Shown here: in pieces, positions 12,500 through 25,000 of the stretch | Position numbering within the stretch: position 1 is the first letter of the stretch | How the letters are laid out: each line of letters opens with the position of its first letter | From: Capsicum annuum | Taxonomy: Eukaryota > Streptophyta > Magnoliopsida > Solanales > Solanaceae | NCBI RefSeq assembly: GCF_002878395.1 | Contig: NC_061121.1 | Span: forward strand, 45,643,601 to 45,707,600 | Direction: 5' to 3' | DNA length: 64,000 bases | Position numbers and translations under genes: made by a program | Notes under the pieces: model-generated | The model's input: only the letters and a program-made list of their open reading frames with translations | What the model was told of the DNA's origin: nothing | Databases searched by the model: none

Positions 12500-13784
12500 G
12501 GAATTTTTCTTTCTAATATAGAAGATTTCCATAGGGTTTTTCATAGATTCTTGTGAGAAAAGAGTCCTTATACCATCTAAAATTAGAAAGCATTTTGTAC
12601 TCATGATTTTTAAGTATCTCAGAGGACCTTTCTATAAAAATACCTAGACTTTTTATGAAGGTTTTGATAATAATATAAATTAATATGTTTGTAGAGTCAG
12701 AAATGGTCTGGCCATCTTTGAGAATTGGTTCTCATACTTAGTCAACTCGTATACTTTGGAAGATATTTTGCCTATCTTCCTCACTAAGATGGGTATCCTA
12801 CCATCCGTTAGGTTTGCATGTGAATCTAGCTACGGGGACATGGATAGTAAGTTCATCCGAGCAGTTATAAGTAGTTCTATAAGTAGTGGCAACCATTGTC
12901 ATCTGCTGAAGTTTGGACAGGATTTTGTACTCAGAACAACCATCTGTGTTCCATTCATAAATGTTATTGGCATTGTAGTTATTTTGCATAACATTAAGTT
13001 TCTCCTCTAATGCTACATCCGAATGGATAGCTCTAGGGTAATAAAGTTTTTGTGGCTTATGCCTACTGAAAAATTCAGTCATGATAAGGGCTATTTCCAG
13101 GGGAACTTCTTCCTCTGATTGATTATTATTTGAAATTCTTTTTTGAAGTACAACTGCAGTAGAGAATGTGTTACATGGGGTATCAGGGCTACAGGGTTGA
13201 GGGAATTCTCAGTTTGGATAATTCTTCATTGAAGATTAGAGAGTTGTGGAAATGATTTTGAATTGTTCATTTGGAGTTCTCAAGTAAGGGTTATAGGAGT
13301 CTCATAAGGTTTGAATAACGGGGTTGAAGAGGTGGAGGCCTCTGACAGATTAGGAGTAGTTGATGATGTTAAAGATGGTTTTGAAATCAAATATTCACCA
13401 AGAGAATGAAGATACTTATTTGTATAGTTTTTTTTTTCAAAAAGGTTTTTAATATCTTTGTCGGTAACTAGTTCGTATTCAACCTTTTTTTTTGAAAGGT
13501 GAAGCAAAGACTAAGCTATCAATATGAGAAATAGTAAAGCCTTGAGAAGGAGGAAGTTTAGTGGTGAAATCTTCTACGTTTATGGTTTTCCATTCTTTTG
13601 AAACATTAATTGATCTTGAAAAAGGAAAATCTAATTGATGATTCTCAGATAGGCCTCAAACCATTCAAAGAAATTAATTTGTTTTTGAAAAATTCATAAT
13701 AAATTTCTTGGATGCAATTTCTTTCAATCTTTTGGAAATTATTGGAAAATCAAGTTCTTTTTAAAATATTTCCAGCAGAATAAA
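12500..13784 (-). pseudogene. Coat-protein region of petuvirus-like copy A
   Basis: Two open pieces are clear. 13507-13280 contains DIKNLFEKKNYTNKYLHSLGE. 13082-12798 contains KPQKLYYPRA, then YEWNTDGCSEYKILSKLQQM, which matches the conserved coat-protein core of petuvirus-type viruses. Frames change between the pieces. The same two blocks recur on the plus strand at 16080-16125 and 16490-16620 in copy B. A CCHC finger follows downstream, consistent with a nucleic-acid-binding coat protein. Confidence 0.75.
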
Positions 13785-13999
13785 ACTCTGTTCTATGTAT
13801 TTCTTTATCAATAGCTCTCTATCTAGAGTCAAATAAGTTGGCGATTAGGGTTGATCCTCATGGATTTCAATTAGAGGTGTTTCCACAGAATATTTGGCCT
13901 GTGCTATCCTAGATTTGAAGTTAACAACCTCAATTCTAGAAGGAAGTGAAGAAACCAAATTCCGAGCAATTTATGTTTCTGGAAGAACTGGTGGGAAGA

Positions 14000-14868
14000 T
14001 AGAGACTCTATGGCTAAGAGATCTCTAGAAGGAGATAGAACTAGTTCTCGTAGAAAATTGTCAGATCTGAGAAACTGTAGTATTCTCAGATTTTTCTGCT
14101 AGAGTTGCACCCTGCAACATCCAATTTTGAGGTAAGGATCCCTAGGTCCAATAGATTGTCTTGGGAATCGATAAGTGAGATCGCTGAAGAATAGTTTAGA
14201 AGAGGATTGTTTCTCCATTATAACTATTTTTCATAGCCCCAGAACCAAAGGTAGTATCTATGGCCTTATACTGAATTCTATAGATAATTGCTACTGGGAT
14301 AGATTCAGTTTTTGTCTATAGTTGGATGTTTAATATTGGGCATTAAAGAATCTAATATATTTAGATCCCTTAAAGATAGATTAAAACTTGGAAAACAATC
14401 AAAATAAATTGGACCTTTACAAAGGTTTGTTTCAACCATTCCTAGCGAGGAATTATTGAAATCTAGAAATCTAGAGTCCCTAAGACAAAGGAGATGTGAA
14501 GTATCTAAACCTTCTCGGGAATGAGGTTTAGCTTCTACTGGAACTAAAATAAAATGGATATAATTATACTTACACCTACATCTTTCTACAACCATAGGTC
14601 TTAGAAGTTTGATATCCTCATAATCAGACTCAAGAGGAATAGTTTGTTTAATGGTTAAAATATGGTAGTCATTTTTCAGAGACCACCTTCTAGAAAGAGC
14701 TTTATAAATTTGATCTTGAGGATGTCTAGGAATTTTCCAATCATCAATTGATAGCTGCAAATGAGAGATGTTAATCTCTTCCTTGAGCTTTGAATTGGGA
14801 GAACTATAGGATGTCGTACTAGATGAAGAATTTTTAGAAGGAGGAGAGAAGGCATGGAAAAATGCCAC
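14000..14868 (-). pseudogene. Movement-protein domain of petuvirus-like copy A
   Basis: An open stretch of about 187 codons (14868-14305) shows the caulimovirid cell-to-cell movement domain: RRWSLKNDYH, then LRPMVVERCRCKY, then GLDTSHLLCLRD and GPIYFDCFPSF. Movement proteins line plasmodesmata for virus spread. The sequence stays recognisable past the stop at 14305, to about 14000, with interruptions. The first codon of the open stretch is GTG, not ATG. It is the N-terminal part of the polyprotein, followed leftwards by the coat region. Confidence 0.8.
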
Positions 14869-15322
14869 AGTAGAATCTGCAAGAGAGTAGTTAGAGATGA
14901 CAACAATGATAACTTAAAAGCTTCATATCCTTTGGTTCAAGAGACCATTAGGTTCCATAGGTTCAATACTATATGGAAGAGTCAGATCTAGTAATTAAAT
15001 TAGTGGAATCTTTCCTAATTCCGTACATTTTAGCTAGATCAATTCTATTTTAATGGTTCTTTAATCAAATAGTACAAAGGTTATAAATAACCATCTGTAA
15101 GTCTACTGAATCTTCTTTGGCAATCCAGCCATTAATTATTAGGTATCCAACCTAAAATCCAGATCTAAAAGATCATAATACCATCTTCAATAAGATGTTT
15201 TTATAAAATATATTTTGCTAAGTTGTATAGACTGGTTAAAATTTTACCATTTAAATTAAAGATTTGACAGTACAATATAATAGCAAGTTAGAAACAAGAA
15301 TAATAATCTTTACTTCTCCCAT

Positions 15323-15335
15323 GACTCTAATACCA
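15323..15335 (-). other. Viral primer-binding site, tRNA-iMet type (copy A)
   Basis: On the minus strand this reads TGGTATTAGAGTC, two C-to-T changes from the tRNA-Met site used by caulimovirids. It lies upstream of the movement-protein region, marking the conventional start of the viral genome. The leader between it and the first recognisable coding stretch is about 450 bases. Confidence 0.75.
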
Positions 15336-15509
15336 CCTAATTATTTTCTTTGGAAGAAGCTCTCTCTCACTAGAAATCTTGGTTAGAGTTTCTCTCCCCG
15401 CCCCCCTTTTGTATCTTTTGAAATTACTAGCAAAGTTTAATTTTTTCAATTGCTAATTTTTCATTACTTTATTAAATTGACGTTTTATTGTACTTATTAC
15501 TTGTGGTTG
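15336..15509. other. AT-rich spacer between the two petuvirus-like copies
   Basis: This lies directly upstream of copy A's primer site. It may be viral intergenic sequence (the region that carries the pregenomic promoter in caulimovirids) or host DNA. A pyrimidine run near 15390-15420 is the only distinct feature. No coding potential is supported. Confidence 0.4.
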
Positions 15510-15717
15510 GCACCACCACCTACTTTAATTAATTTGTTACATTATTTAGCATCTGATCTGCCCTGTCGGCTAATTTATTTATTGCATATATATATACACA
15601 CACAAATACACACCTACATCATTTACATTTAAGATTAGTTAACTTACTTCCTCACCTTTTCCTTCATCCCCGTATTTTACTGTCTTTACCCTCTCTTTTT
15701 CCTTCTTACCCCATTTT
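15510..15717 (+). repeat. Direct repeat, upstream flank of viral copy B
   Basis: GCACCACCACCTACTTTAAT, followed by ATTTAGCATCTGATC and TTTAAGATTAGTTAACTTAC, matches in the same order at 17688-17830. The upstream copy is longer because it includes a short (AT/CA)-rich insert near 15585-15615. The viral segment sits exactly between the two. Confidence 0.7.
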
Positions 15718-15723
15718 ATTCAT

Positions 15724-17683
15724 CTAGAAATATTTTAAAATGAATCTGGTTTTTCAATAACTTCCAAAAGAATGAAATAAATAGCATCCAATAAATTTAT
15801 TATGAATTTTAAAATTCTATCCAAAAACAAATTAATTTCTTTGAATGGTTTGTGGCCTATACTGAGTATCATTAATTAGATATTCCTTTTCAAAAATCAA
15901 TTAATGTTTCAAAAGTATGAAAAATCATAAATGGAGAAGATGTAACCATTGAACTTCCTACATTACAAGGTTTTACTATTTCTCATGTTGATAGCTCATT
16001 TTTTGCTTTAACTTTAAAAAATATGATTGAAAACGAACCAATTATCTAGAAAGATATTAAAAACCTTTTTGAACAAAATAACTATACAAATAAGTATCTT
16101 CATTCTCTTGGTGAATAATTGATTTCAAAATAATCTTTACCATCATCTACTAATCCTAAGCTATCAGAGTCCTCCACCGCTTCAACTCTGTTATTCAAAC
16201 CATATGAGATTCCTCGAACCTTTACTAGAGAAATTCAAATGCACAATTAAAAATCTTTTCCACAATGCTCTTATCTTTAATAAAGAATCATGCAAATTGA
16301 GAATTTTCTCAACCTTATAGCCCTTGATAACCCATGTAACACATCCTCTGCTACAGTTAGGTACTTTAATAAAGTAGCTCTGATACAGTCAGCTGGAGGA
16401 AGAAGTTTTCCTGGAAATAGCCCCTGTTAAAACAAAATTTTTTAGTTGGCGTAAGCCATAAAAACTTTATTACCCTAGAGCTACCCATTCGAATGTAGAA
16501 TTAGAGGAGAAACCTGATGTTATACAAAATAACTACAATTCCAATAACATCTATGAATGGAACATAGGTCGTTGTTCTGAGTATAACTCTCTTTCAAAAC
16601 TTTAGCAGATGATAATGGTTGCTACTGCTTATAGAAATGCTTGGATTAACTTACTACCCATGTCCTCATAGCTGGATTCATAAGCCAGTTTAAAATATAG
16701 TGGGATATCCATCTTAGCATAGAATATATGCAAAACATCTTCCAAAGTGTCCAAGTTGACTCACTAGGAGAACCAATTCTAAAGGATGGCCCGACCACTC
16801 CTTACTCTACAAACACATTAATTTATATTATTACTAAAACCATCATAGAAAGTCCAGGTATTTTTAGAGAAAGGTCCTCTGAGATATTTAACAATCTTAA
16901 GTGCAAAATGCTTTCTAATTTTATATGGTATAAGGACTCTTTTCTCACAAGAATCTATGAAAGACCTGATGGAAATCTCCCATAGTAGAAAGATATGATA
17001 CCTATAATTTAGATGACAATGGAACTATAATTTACAGTACCATTTGGCAATATGAGTAGAACGTGATGCCCTTTGGTTTTAAAAATTCCCCTTCATAATT
17101 TCAAAAAGTAATGAATGACATTTTTAATTCTTTTTCAAATTTCATAATAGTCTATATTGATGATGTTTTAGTATTTTCCACTAGTATAGACCAATATTTT
17201 AAAATTTTAAGGGTTTTCTTCAATGACATCAGGAAAAATGGCTTAGTTTTGTTCAAATCTAAGTATTGTCTTTTGCAGGTCATTATTAGATTTCTCGAGC
17301 ATAATATCTATCAGGGTAGTATTAATACTATTCAATGATCCATTCAATTTGTTGATATATTTCTGATCGAATTCTAGATAAAACATAACTCAAAAGGTTT
17401 TTAAGATGTGTCAATTATATAACAATTTTTACTCCTAGACTTAACAATCTATTAAAACCACTCCATGATAGGTTGAAAAAGACTCCTCCTATGTGGACTA
17501 GCATCGACACCAATGTTGTTAAAAAGATCAAATTGAAAGCAAAATGCCTCCCTTGCCTATCCCACATTGACCCTTCTACACTCAAAATAGTTGAAACAAA
17601 TACATCAGACATAGGTTATGGTGGCATTTTAAAACAAAATAAAAATGATAAAGAATATATTTTTGCATGTGCTTCTAAGCATT
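15724..17683 (+). pseudogene. Petuvirus-like endogenous pararetrovirus, internally deleted (copy B)
   Basis: The plus strand repeats copy A's coat region (15724 to about 16985, matching 13784 to about 12520) and then jumps to the RT palm (from about 17000, matching about 10570 onward) as far as 17683, matching about 9919. The zinc finger, protease and N-terminal RT are missing, an internal deletion of about 2 kb. Surviving motifs are NYTNKYLHSLGE (near 16090), YIDDVLVFS at 17153-17164 and DIGYGGILK near 17606. There are many stops. No primer site or movement domain is present. It lies head-on to copy A in inverted orientation. Confidence 0.85.
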
Positions 17684-17687
17684 AGAA

Positions 17688-17830
17688 GCACCACTACCTT
17701 CTTTAATTAATTAATTTCATCATTTAGCATATGATCGGCCCCATAGCCTATTTATTTACTACGTTTAAGATTAATTAACTTGCTTTCTTATCTTTTCCTC
17801 CTTTCCTATATTTAACCCTTTTTATTTTAG
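17688..17830 (+). repeat. Direct repeat, downstream flank of viral copy B
   Basis: It repeats the block at 15510-15717 in the same orientation, including GCACCACTACCTTCTTTAAT, CATTTAGCATATGATCGG and TTTAAGATTAATTAACTTGC. Similarity by eye is clear but imperfect, and the block is about 60 bases shorter than its partner. Confidence 0.7.
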
Positions 17831-18377
17831 GGGGATATCTTTTGTGTAATTGGTATCATATTAGAGTGGGATATTTCTAATTAAAAATAAGTGAGTGGCC
17901 ATAATCAACTAAATATATCCATAATTCATGATATTCAACTCCAATTAGGCACCATCCGAATAAATATGTATGCAAGACATTATTAATATCATATCAACCC
18001 CTAACTCATATATATTTATCATGAAAAAAGCAACCAATGGTCAAATAAGGACTATATTAGCAAAATAAGACCTCGAACAGACATCACGTCTAGAATAAAA
18101 ACATTTAATGCACATAAAAGACCAATGATGACAAATACAGCCCCTCATACAAGTAGCACGCAATAACAAATATCACAAACCAACCACAATAGAATATAGG
18201 CCCACATAAGGGTACATAATAGTAAAAAAATAATCTCAAACTATAAACCCCATAGCTATTTTCCCTAAATCATAACATGCTTTACTTATTTGTTAACTCC
18301 TCAGCTCAATCTGGAAGAAGTCAAGCCATAAGCAACCTTAAAATAGAAAAATCCTAATCTAAAGTGCTTCAACCCAG
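17831..18377. other. AT-rich non-coding sequence, no feature recognised
   Basis: This stretch lies between the viral block and the composite gypsy array. No open frame, terminal repeat or RNA gene is visible. It is the apparent target of the array insertion, since AGCCT at 18378-18382 resembles AGCTT at 43041-43045. Confidence 0.5.
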
Positions 18378-18382
18378 AGCCT

Positions 18383-20760
18383 ATAAACACCTAGGATTTT
18401 GACCCATAGAAAATTCTAATGTTTGAGGTTTTTGGGTAGGGTACGACCCATGGATACTAGTCGTACCCTGGGATACGACCTGATGCCTCCCCACTAGTAT
18501 GTTGGACAGACTAGGTTGATAACATACTGACCAAGATAGTACTTAGCCTCCTCATGGTCGTACATTAGGGTACGAGTTGTATATTTCCTAGTCGTATGGA
18601 GTATTAAGTTAGCCTAGTTGAAACTATTTTGGGTACAGTTTGGGATATGGTTTAGGGTACCATTTGTACCCTTGGATATGAGCCAATGTGTGTGTATTCG
18701 TACCTTGGGTAGTGTAGGGGTCCTTAGTGAAGCCTAGGGTATAAGTTAGGATACCACTCGTACCCTAGGGTAAGGTTTGATCAAGTGAGTCATACCCTCC
18801 TATGAGTCAAATTCTAGCTTTTAAGTTAAGGGCTCCATGGATATTTCCCACCCTAAAACCCTTAAGTCCCCTCATTATATAATGTATTTTAGCCTTCTAA
18901 AATACATTTTTGGTGGATCAAATATTCCAATTACTCTCTCAATAACTTTTTTGAAGATTTGGAGGCTAGGGTTCCAACGGGTGTTCATCTAGAGGCAAAA
19001 AGAATTCATGTTCTTCCTTGAATCATCTTGTATAAGGAATGTGACTCTTCTTTTTTTATTATTTCTTGAATATCATGGTATTTAAATATTTTTTATGAAT
19101 CTTTAAATATGGATTTTGGAACAAATGGTGAGGGTTTTAATGTAAAGTGATGGGTAATGTTTACTCTTGTCTAAACTAGTGATTTTGCATGTGTTTGATG
19201 ATTGTATGAACATTTGGGTTCTTGTTGATAATGGTTTAACAAATGGGTCATGATTAACCCTAATATTGATGGTTTTCACTTGGATTTTGGTCATGGTAAA
19301 GTTATGCCCTCAAGGTGATTGTGAAAATGTCTAGGAGAAATGACTACTTACTTACTAATACTATTTTGAGCTAAGGCAATGGCCTAATAAGTAAGAATTC
19401 TTGGAAATGATTTTCTTAAAGTTATTATTGTCCATGTAATGAGTTAAATAATGCCCTTGGTGGTTTGATTGGTTTAAAGGGATTAGAGTCCCTAGTATGA
19501 AATTTAATTGTGTATGATCTAATGCTTGGTGTAAGAGTGCCAATGAATTAATTGATAATGGTCTTGATGACAATAATTTTGCTTTAATGATATTTAAAAC
19601 TAACGATTGGGCTTGTTAAAGTGATTGATTGATATATATTTCATGAAAAACTTGTGGTCATGTAAAATGTTGAATTATGGCCTTGGGGGCTTGAAATGGT
19701 TAAATGGGTTAGATTCACCATGTGTGAATGGTGTGATTTGTATGCATGGTTAAATGGGTTATACTCACCAAGTGTGAATAGCATGATGTGAATGTATGGA
19801 CAATGGGTTAAAGTCCCAATGTCAACTAGTAATGAAATAATTTGTTGCTGAGTACATACAAAATGAAATGATTGGTGGTTAGAGTCCACTTGCATAAAGA
19901 AAGGGCCCATGGTTGAAGTCCATATACACAATGAAATGTCTTGTGGTTTGAGTACACTTGTCTAATAAAATAGGTTATGGTTAGAGTCCACTTAATTAAT
20001 ACAATGGACTTATTATTTGAGTTCACTTGCTTAATAAAATGGCTTAGGTTAGAGTTCTCTTGTTCAATATAACCTAAGCGGTGGAACATTAGAGTCCTCC
20101 ACTTCATGGTTCGTGTTTGAATTATTTGAGATGCACTCTATGGTCTTGTTATCTTTTGACACTTGATATATCCATATGTATGTTCATGCCTATAAGTATA
20201 AATATGGTGGATTATGATGGTTGACTTGGTATTGAATAATAACATTATTTTATCTATACCCTTGAGTTACATACTAGCACTCAATCTACTAACCATCTTG
20301 AGATGCTGTATCCCTATGCGACACAGAGGTAAGATCATCTTCTTCTTTTCCTATGCAGTGAACAGGTGTTTGAGAATTTTGAGTATTTACATCAAAGTAG
20401 TGAGATTTCATACTTCGGAAGGCACACATTTCATGGTATTCTTCTCTTATATTAAAGACTTATTTTAAGTTTGGTTTTAGCTACTATTAGGGGTTTGTCC
20501 TGATATATAATTAACTTCGGATTTGTAGAGGCTTGTGGATGACTGTGAACTTGGTATATTAGATATTGAATATTGATATTAATGAATGGCTATACTTTCT
20601 TAAGCTATGATTGTTGGTTGTGTTTTTGCTATCTTATTTTATGTTTGAAGTTCATCTAATAGTTATGGGTTTTTGTGATGGTTAGGTTGCGCTAAGAGGA
20701 TGATGTATGGTCCTCGTGGACTTGAGATGTCCATATTACAAGGCACAAATTGGGGTCATG
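18383..20760 (+). repeat. First LTR of the composite array
   Basis: It starts ATAAACACCTAGG where the other two LTRs start TGAAACAYCTAGG, and ends at GGGGTCATG just before the primer site; the final bases TCA(AG) seen in the sister LTRs are missing. The left part (18430-18800) is full of GGGTACGA and TCGTACCC words in both orientations. The right part (about 19840-20100) holds degenerate tandem units of about 40 bases around GTGGTTAGAGTCCACTTG. Confidence 0.85.
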
Positions 20761-20762
20761 TT

Positions 20763-20775
20763 TGGTATCAGAGCC
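20763..20775 (+). other. Primer-binding site, tRNA-iMet type
   Basis: TGGTATCAGAGCC, an exact match to the classic site, lies immediately after the first LTR of the composite array. Confidence 0.9.
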
Positions 20776-20967
20776 TAGGTTTATGGCCAGTTGGGTGTTC
20801 ACAAGCCGTGTCAAGTAAAGTCTCTTTTATAGGTGTGTATCATGACACACTTATAAGAGAGAGGATACAAGATATTTAGGAAAGTTTCACCTTCTTATTA
20901 TCCTATTTTAAGCTATAGGGCCTAAGGTCCTGAATTTTTCTGATTGTTGTTTGATCATTTTTAGATT

Positions 20968-22075
20968 ATGCCTTCTCGACGATCTGAAGCACACAGAATC
21001 TCTTTTGTACTAACTGGGTATGATGTTCATGGGACTCTCTCTACTTATGGAGTCCATATTTGGTCTAGGGGTTCTAACACCTTCTGATCTAGGTGTTTTA
21101 CTAGTTCCCTCTAGCCCTCCTCTAGTTCCTCATCAGTCGATTCATATAATTTCTCAATTGGTAGCTTCTCAAGCTGAGCATAGTGCATCTTCTACTCTAT
21201 CTTCTGAGGCCATAAGGGTTTTCTAGTTTTTGAGGTTGAGTCCTCCGACCTTTACCGGTGTTAAAATAGAGAAAGATCTCCAAGGTTTTTTAGATAAGAT
21301 AGAAAAAACTTTAAAGTTATGCTTTTGATGAATGTGGAAGGGGTAGAGTTTGCATCTTATTATTTAAAGGACATGGTGTACCAATGGTATGAGGAGTGGG
21401 ACCAGACAAAGGGTAATATTGCTGAGTATTTTTTGTGGAAGGATTTCACTAATGCTTTTTTAAACCTCTTCCTTCCTCTAGAGTTAAGAGAAGCAAAGAT
21501 GGAGAAGTTTGTTAATCTTAAGCAAGGAAAGATATCTATTAAGGAGTATGCCATATGGTTTCACCAATTATCTAGGTATGCTCTGGCTATAATGTCAGAT
21601 ATAAGGGCTCGGATAAGGAAGTTTTCCTTGGGATTGTCTTGTGAGTTGGTCCTTGAGAGCAAGGCAGCTTTGTTGATCAAAGATATATATATTTCTAGGT
21701 TTCTTGTGTGTATGGAATAATTGGAAGAAAAAATATAATAGGTTGAGTTTAGTGAAAGAAAAAGAAATATATTTAGTCCTTCTAATCAAAGTAGTAGAGA
21801 TGGTGGCAAGTGGCTAAGAAATAAGTAGGGGAGTTTTAACTCTTTCTTCTTGGCTAGTATTCCTTACTCAAGGCCATCAGGTGATCATTGGTCTCAGTTT
21901 GGTAGTGGGTTCCCAACGTAGGATGCCCAATCTCAGACTAGTGGGGCTCAATTAGTTCCATCCTACCCTACTTGTAAGTTTTATGGTCAGCATCATTGTG
22001 GCTAGTGTGAGAAGATATGGAACAGGTGTTTTAGATGCTATCAGATTGGGCATATGCAACTAGAGTGCCTCTCTC
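20968..22075 (+). pseudogene. gag: gag remnant of the first internal unit
   Basis: ATG at 20968 starts a basic leader (MPSRRSEAHR). The capsid core is open at 21319-21720, with YYLKDMVYQWYEEW, LFLPLELREAKMEKF and KISIKEYAIWFHQLSRYA, the plant gypsy retrotransposon-gag domain. A complete CCHC zinc knuckle, CFRCYQIGHMQLEC, lies at 22028-22069. A stop in the leader (near 21224), a frame change near 21315 and stops after 21718 break the frame. Confidence 0.85.
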
Positions 22076-25000
22076 TTATGGTTTCTTGGACCAGCAGAGC
22101 CCCTATTCTTTCTTCACCTGCTCCTGCACCAAATGGTGCTGCTTCTGCTTCTATTTCTGGTATCAACACTAGCCGAAATTATTTTTATGGACTTGCTACT
22201 CGCCAGGATTCTGAGGCATCACCATATAGTTTTATGGGTATGTTGAGACTTTTATCCTATGATGTGTATTATTTGATTGATCCGAGGTCTACTCTTTATT
22301 ATGTGACCCCATTTATGGCTATGTATTTTTATTTTGGTCCTGAGTATCTGTCTATTCCTTTTTCTATTTCTACCCTGGTAGGAGGCTGTATGGTTGTTGA
22401 AGGAGTCTATAGGGGGTGTAGTAGCTGGTGGCAGTAAAGAAACCCTTATAGACTTGATAGAATTAGATATAGTAAATTTTGATATAATTCTGGGGATGGA
22501 TTGGTTTCATTCGTGCTACGCTTCCTTATATTGTCGGACCTGTAGAGTCACATTTAAATTCCTAATGAGTCAGTCATTGTATGGGAAGGGGGTTCTTTAG
22601 TGCCTAAGGGGAGGTTTATCTTATATCATAGAGCTCGAAAGTTGATTTCTAAGGGGTGTTTATATCATGTGGTCCAAGTTAAAGATTCTAACTTAGAGAA
22701 TCCTTCTCTAGAATCAGTTTCCATAGTTAATGAGTTTCCCGAGGTCTTTCCCGATGACCTTCCTGATATTTCTCCCAATAGGGAAATTGATTTTAGGATT
22801 GATCTTATTCTGGACAATCGTCCGATTTCAAACCCTCTGTATAGAATGGCTTAGGCTGAGTTGATGAAGCTTAAGGATTAATTAATAGATATCTTAGATA
22901 ATGGTTTTATCCATCATAGTATATCTCCTTGGGGTGCTCCTGTGTTGTTTATGTGTAATATGGATGGCTCCCTGCGAATGTGTATTGATTATCATTAGTT
23001 AAATAAGGGGACCATAAAGAATACATATCCTCTTCCTAGGATCGATGATTTGATTGATCAACTTCAAGGTGTAAAGTGTTTCTCTAAAATTGATCTTTGG
23101 TTAGGTTATCATCATCTTAAGATTAGGGAAATAGATACCACTAAGACTGCCTTCAGGACCCGGTATAGTCATTATAGTTCCTTGTTATGTACTTTGATTT
23201 GACTAATGCCCCAACGACATTTATGGATTTGATGAATAGGGTTTTCTGTCTGTTCCTAGGTTTTTTCATCATTGTCTTCATTGATGACATCTTAGTTTAT
23301 TCTATGAGTGAGGGTGATCATGTAGATCACCTTTGTGGCATGTTGAAAACTTTAAAGGATTATCAGTTATATGTTTAGTTCTCTAAGTGTGAGTTTTGGT
23401 TATAGGGGGTGACTTTTCTTGGTCATGTTATTTCTAGTGAAGGGATCATGGTGGATCCAATAAAGGTTACCGTTGTAAGGAAGTGGCCTAGACCTACAAC
23501 TCCAATCGATATTCAGAGCTTCTTGGGTCTGCCGGTTACTATAGGAGGTTTGTGGAAAATTTTTTACGATGGCTTCCCCATTGACTAAGTTGACCCAAAA
23601 GAAGGTCAAGTTCTTGTGGTCAGATGCATGTGAGAGTAATTTTGAATTGTTGAAGGATAAATTGACTTCGATAAAAGCTTTGACCTTCCCCGAGGGTAAT
23701 GATGGGTTTGTGGTATATTATGATGCTTCTCATGAGTTTGGTTGTGTGTTGATGCAACATGGTAGGGTGGTGACCTATGTTTTTAGGCAATTGAAAGTTC
23801 ATGAGAAGAGCAACCCTACTCATGACTTAGAGTTGTTAGAGGTGGTATTTGCATTAAAATTTAGCATCACGATCTCTATGGGGTTTATGTTGACATATTT
23901 TACAATCACAAGAGCCTTCAGTATGCGTTTACTCAGAAGAAGTTGAATCTCAGGCAAAGGAGATTTCTTGAGTTATTAAAATTCTACGACATGAGTCTCT
24001 ATTACCATCTAGGTAAGGCTAAATTTATTGCTGATGAAATTAAAAGGTTATCCATGGGGAGTTTATGCCATATTGATGAGGATAAGGGAAAATTGGTGAA
24101 GGATATTCACTGATTGGCTAGTCTTGGATTTCATCTCTCGGACTCAGCGGATGGTGGTATATTTGTGTATCAAGCGTCTCTTGTTATTGAGATAAAGGAA
24201 AAACAAATGTTAGATCCCAACTTGGTAAAGATTAAGAGTAATGTTGGTCAATAAGAAGTTGATGAATTTGTGATTTGTGATGATGGTATCTTGAGGTACC
24301 AAGGTAGCTTATGTGTTCCCGATGTCGATGGATTGAGGAAAGGGATTTTGCCTGAAGCTCATGATCTTGTTTTGCCATTCATCTCGATTCTACAAAAATG
24401 TATTATGATATTAGGGAGTTTTATTGGTGGAATAATATGTAATGAGATGTCCTAGCTATATGTCTAAGTGTATGGTGTGCCAATAAGTAAAAGTTGAGCA
24501 CTTGAGACTCGGTGGTTTGTACCAACATATTGAGTTACCCGAGTAGAAGTAGGAAGTGATTAACATGGATTTCATTACTAGACTTTACCGGTCTCAAAAT
24601 TAATGTGATTTGATTTGGGTCATTGTGGATAGAATGACTAAGTCTTCTTATTTATTGCTAGTTCAGACTAGTTATTCAGTGGAGGATTATGTTTAATTGT
24701 ATCTTTCAGAGATTGTGAAATTGCATGGTTCTCCAGTTTTTAACATTTAGGATAGTGGTACTCTATTTTTATCTTAGTTTTTGAAGTCGTTTCAGAAAGG
24801 TTTGGGAACTAAGGTGTGCCTTAGTACCACTTTCCACCTGCAAATGGATGGATAAGCGGAGAGGACTATCCAAACATTGGAAGATATATTGTGTGCTTAT
24901 GTGATTGATTATGGTGGTAGTTGGTACGACCATTTTCCGCTGATTGAGTTTGTTTATAATAATAGTTACCACTCTAGCATTTGTATGGCTCCTTTTGAGG

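Larger units (their letters stand above)
9298..15335 (-). mobile_element. Endogenous pararetrovirus, petuvirus-like, near full length (copy A)
   Basis: On the minus strand this 6-kb segment carries, in order, a primer site (15335-15323), movement protein (about 14868-14000), coat protein region (about 13780-12500), CCHC zinc finger (12127-12086), aspartic protease (about 11460-11099), RT (10740-9970), RNase H and a C-terminal tail (to about 9300). A single polyprotein in this order is the plan of petuviruses (Caulimoviridae, type Petunia vein clearing virus). No LTRs are present. Stops and frameshifts occur in every domain, so it is an inert old integration. Genus assignment is by motif recognition; a florendovirus-like relative is possible. 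Confidence 0.85.

Noticed and set aside
17860..17880. TTGGTATCATATTAGAGTGG considered as another primer-binding site
   Set aside because: It has extra and changed bases relative to the tRNA-Met site, and no LTR edge or gag lies beside it.
19641..20107. Histidine- and glutamine-rich minus-strand frames
   Set aside because: They lie in the GGTTAGAGTCCACTT tandem units of an LTR and change frame between LTR copies.
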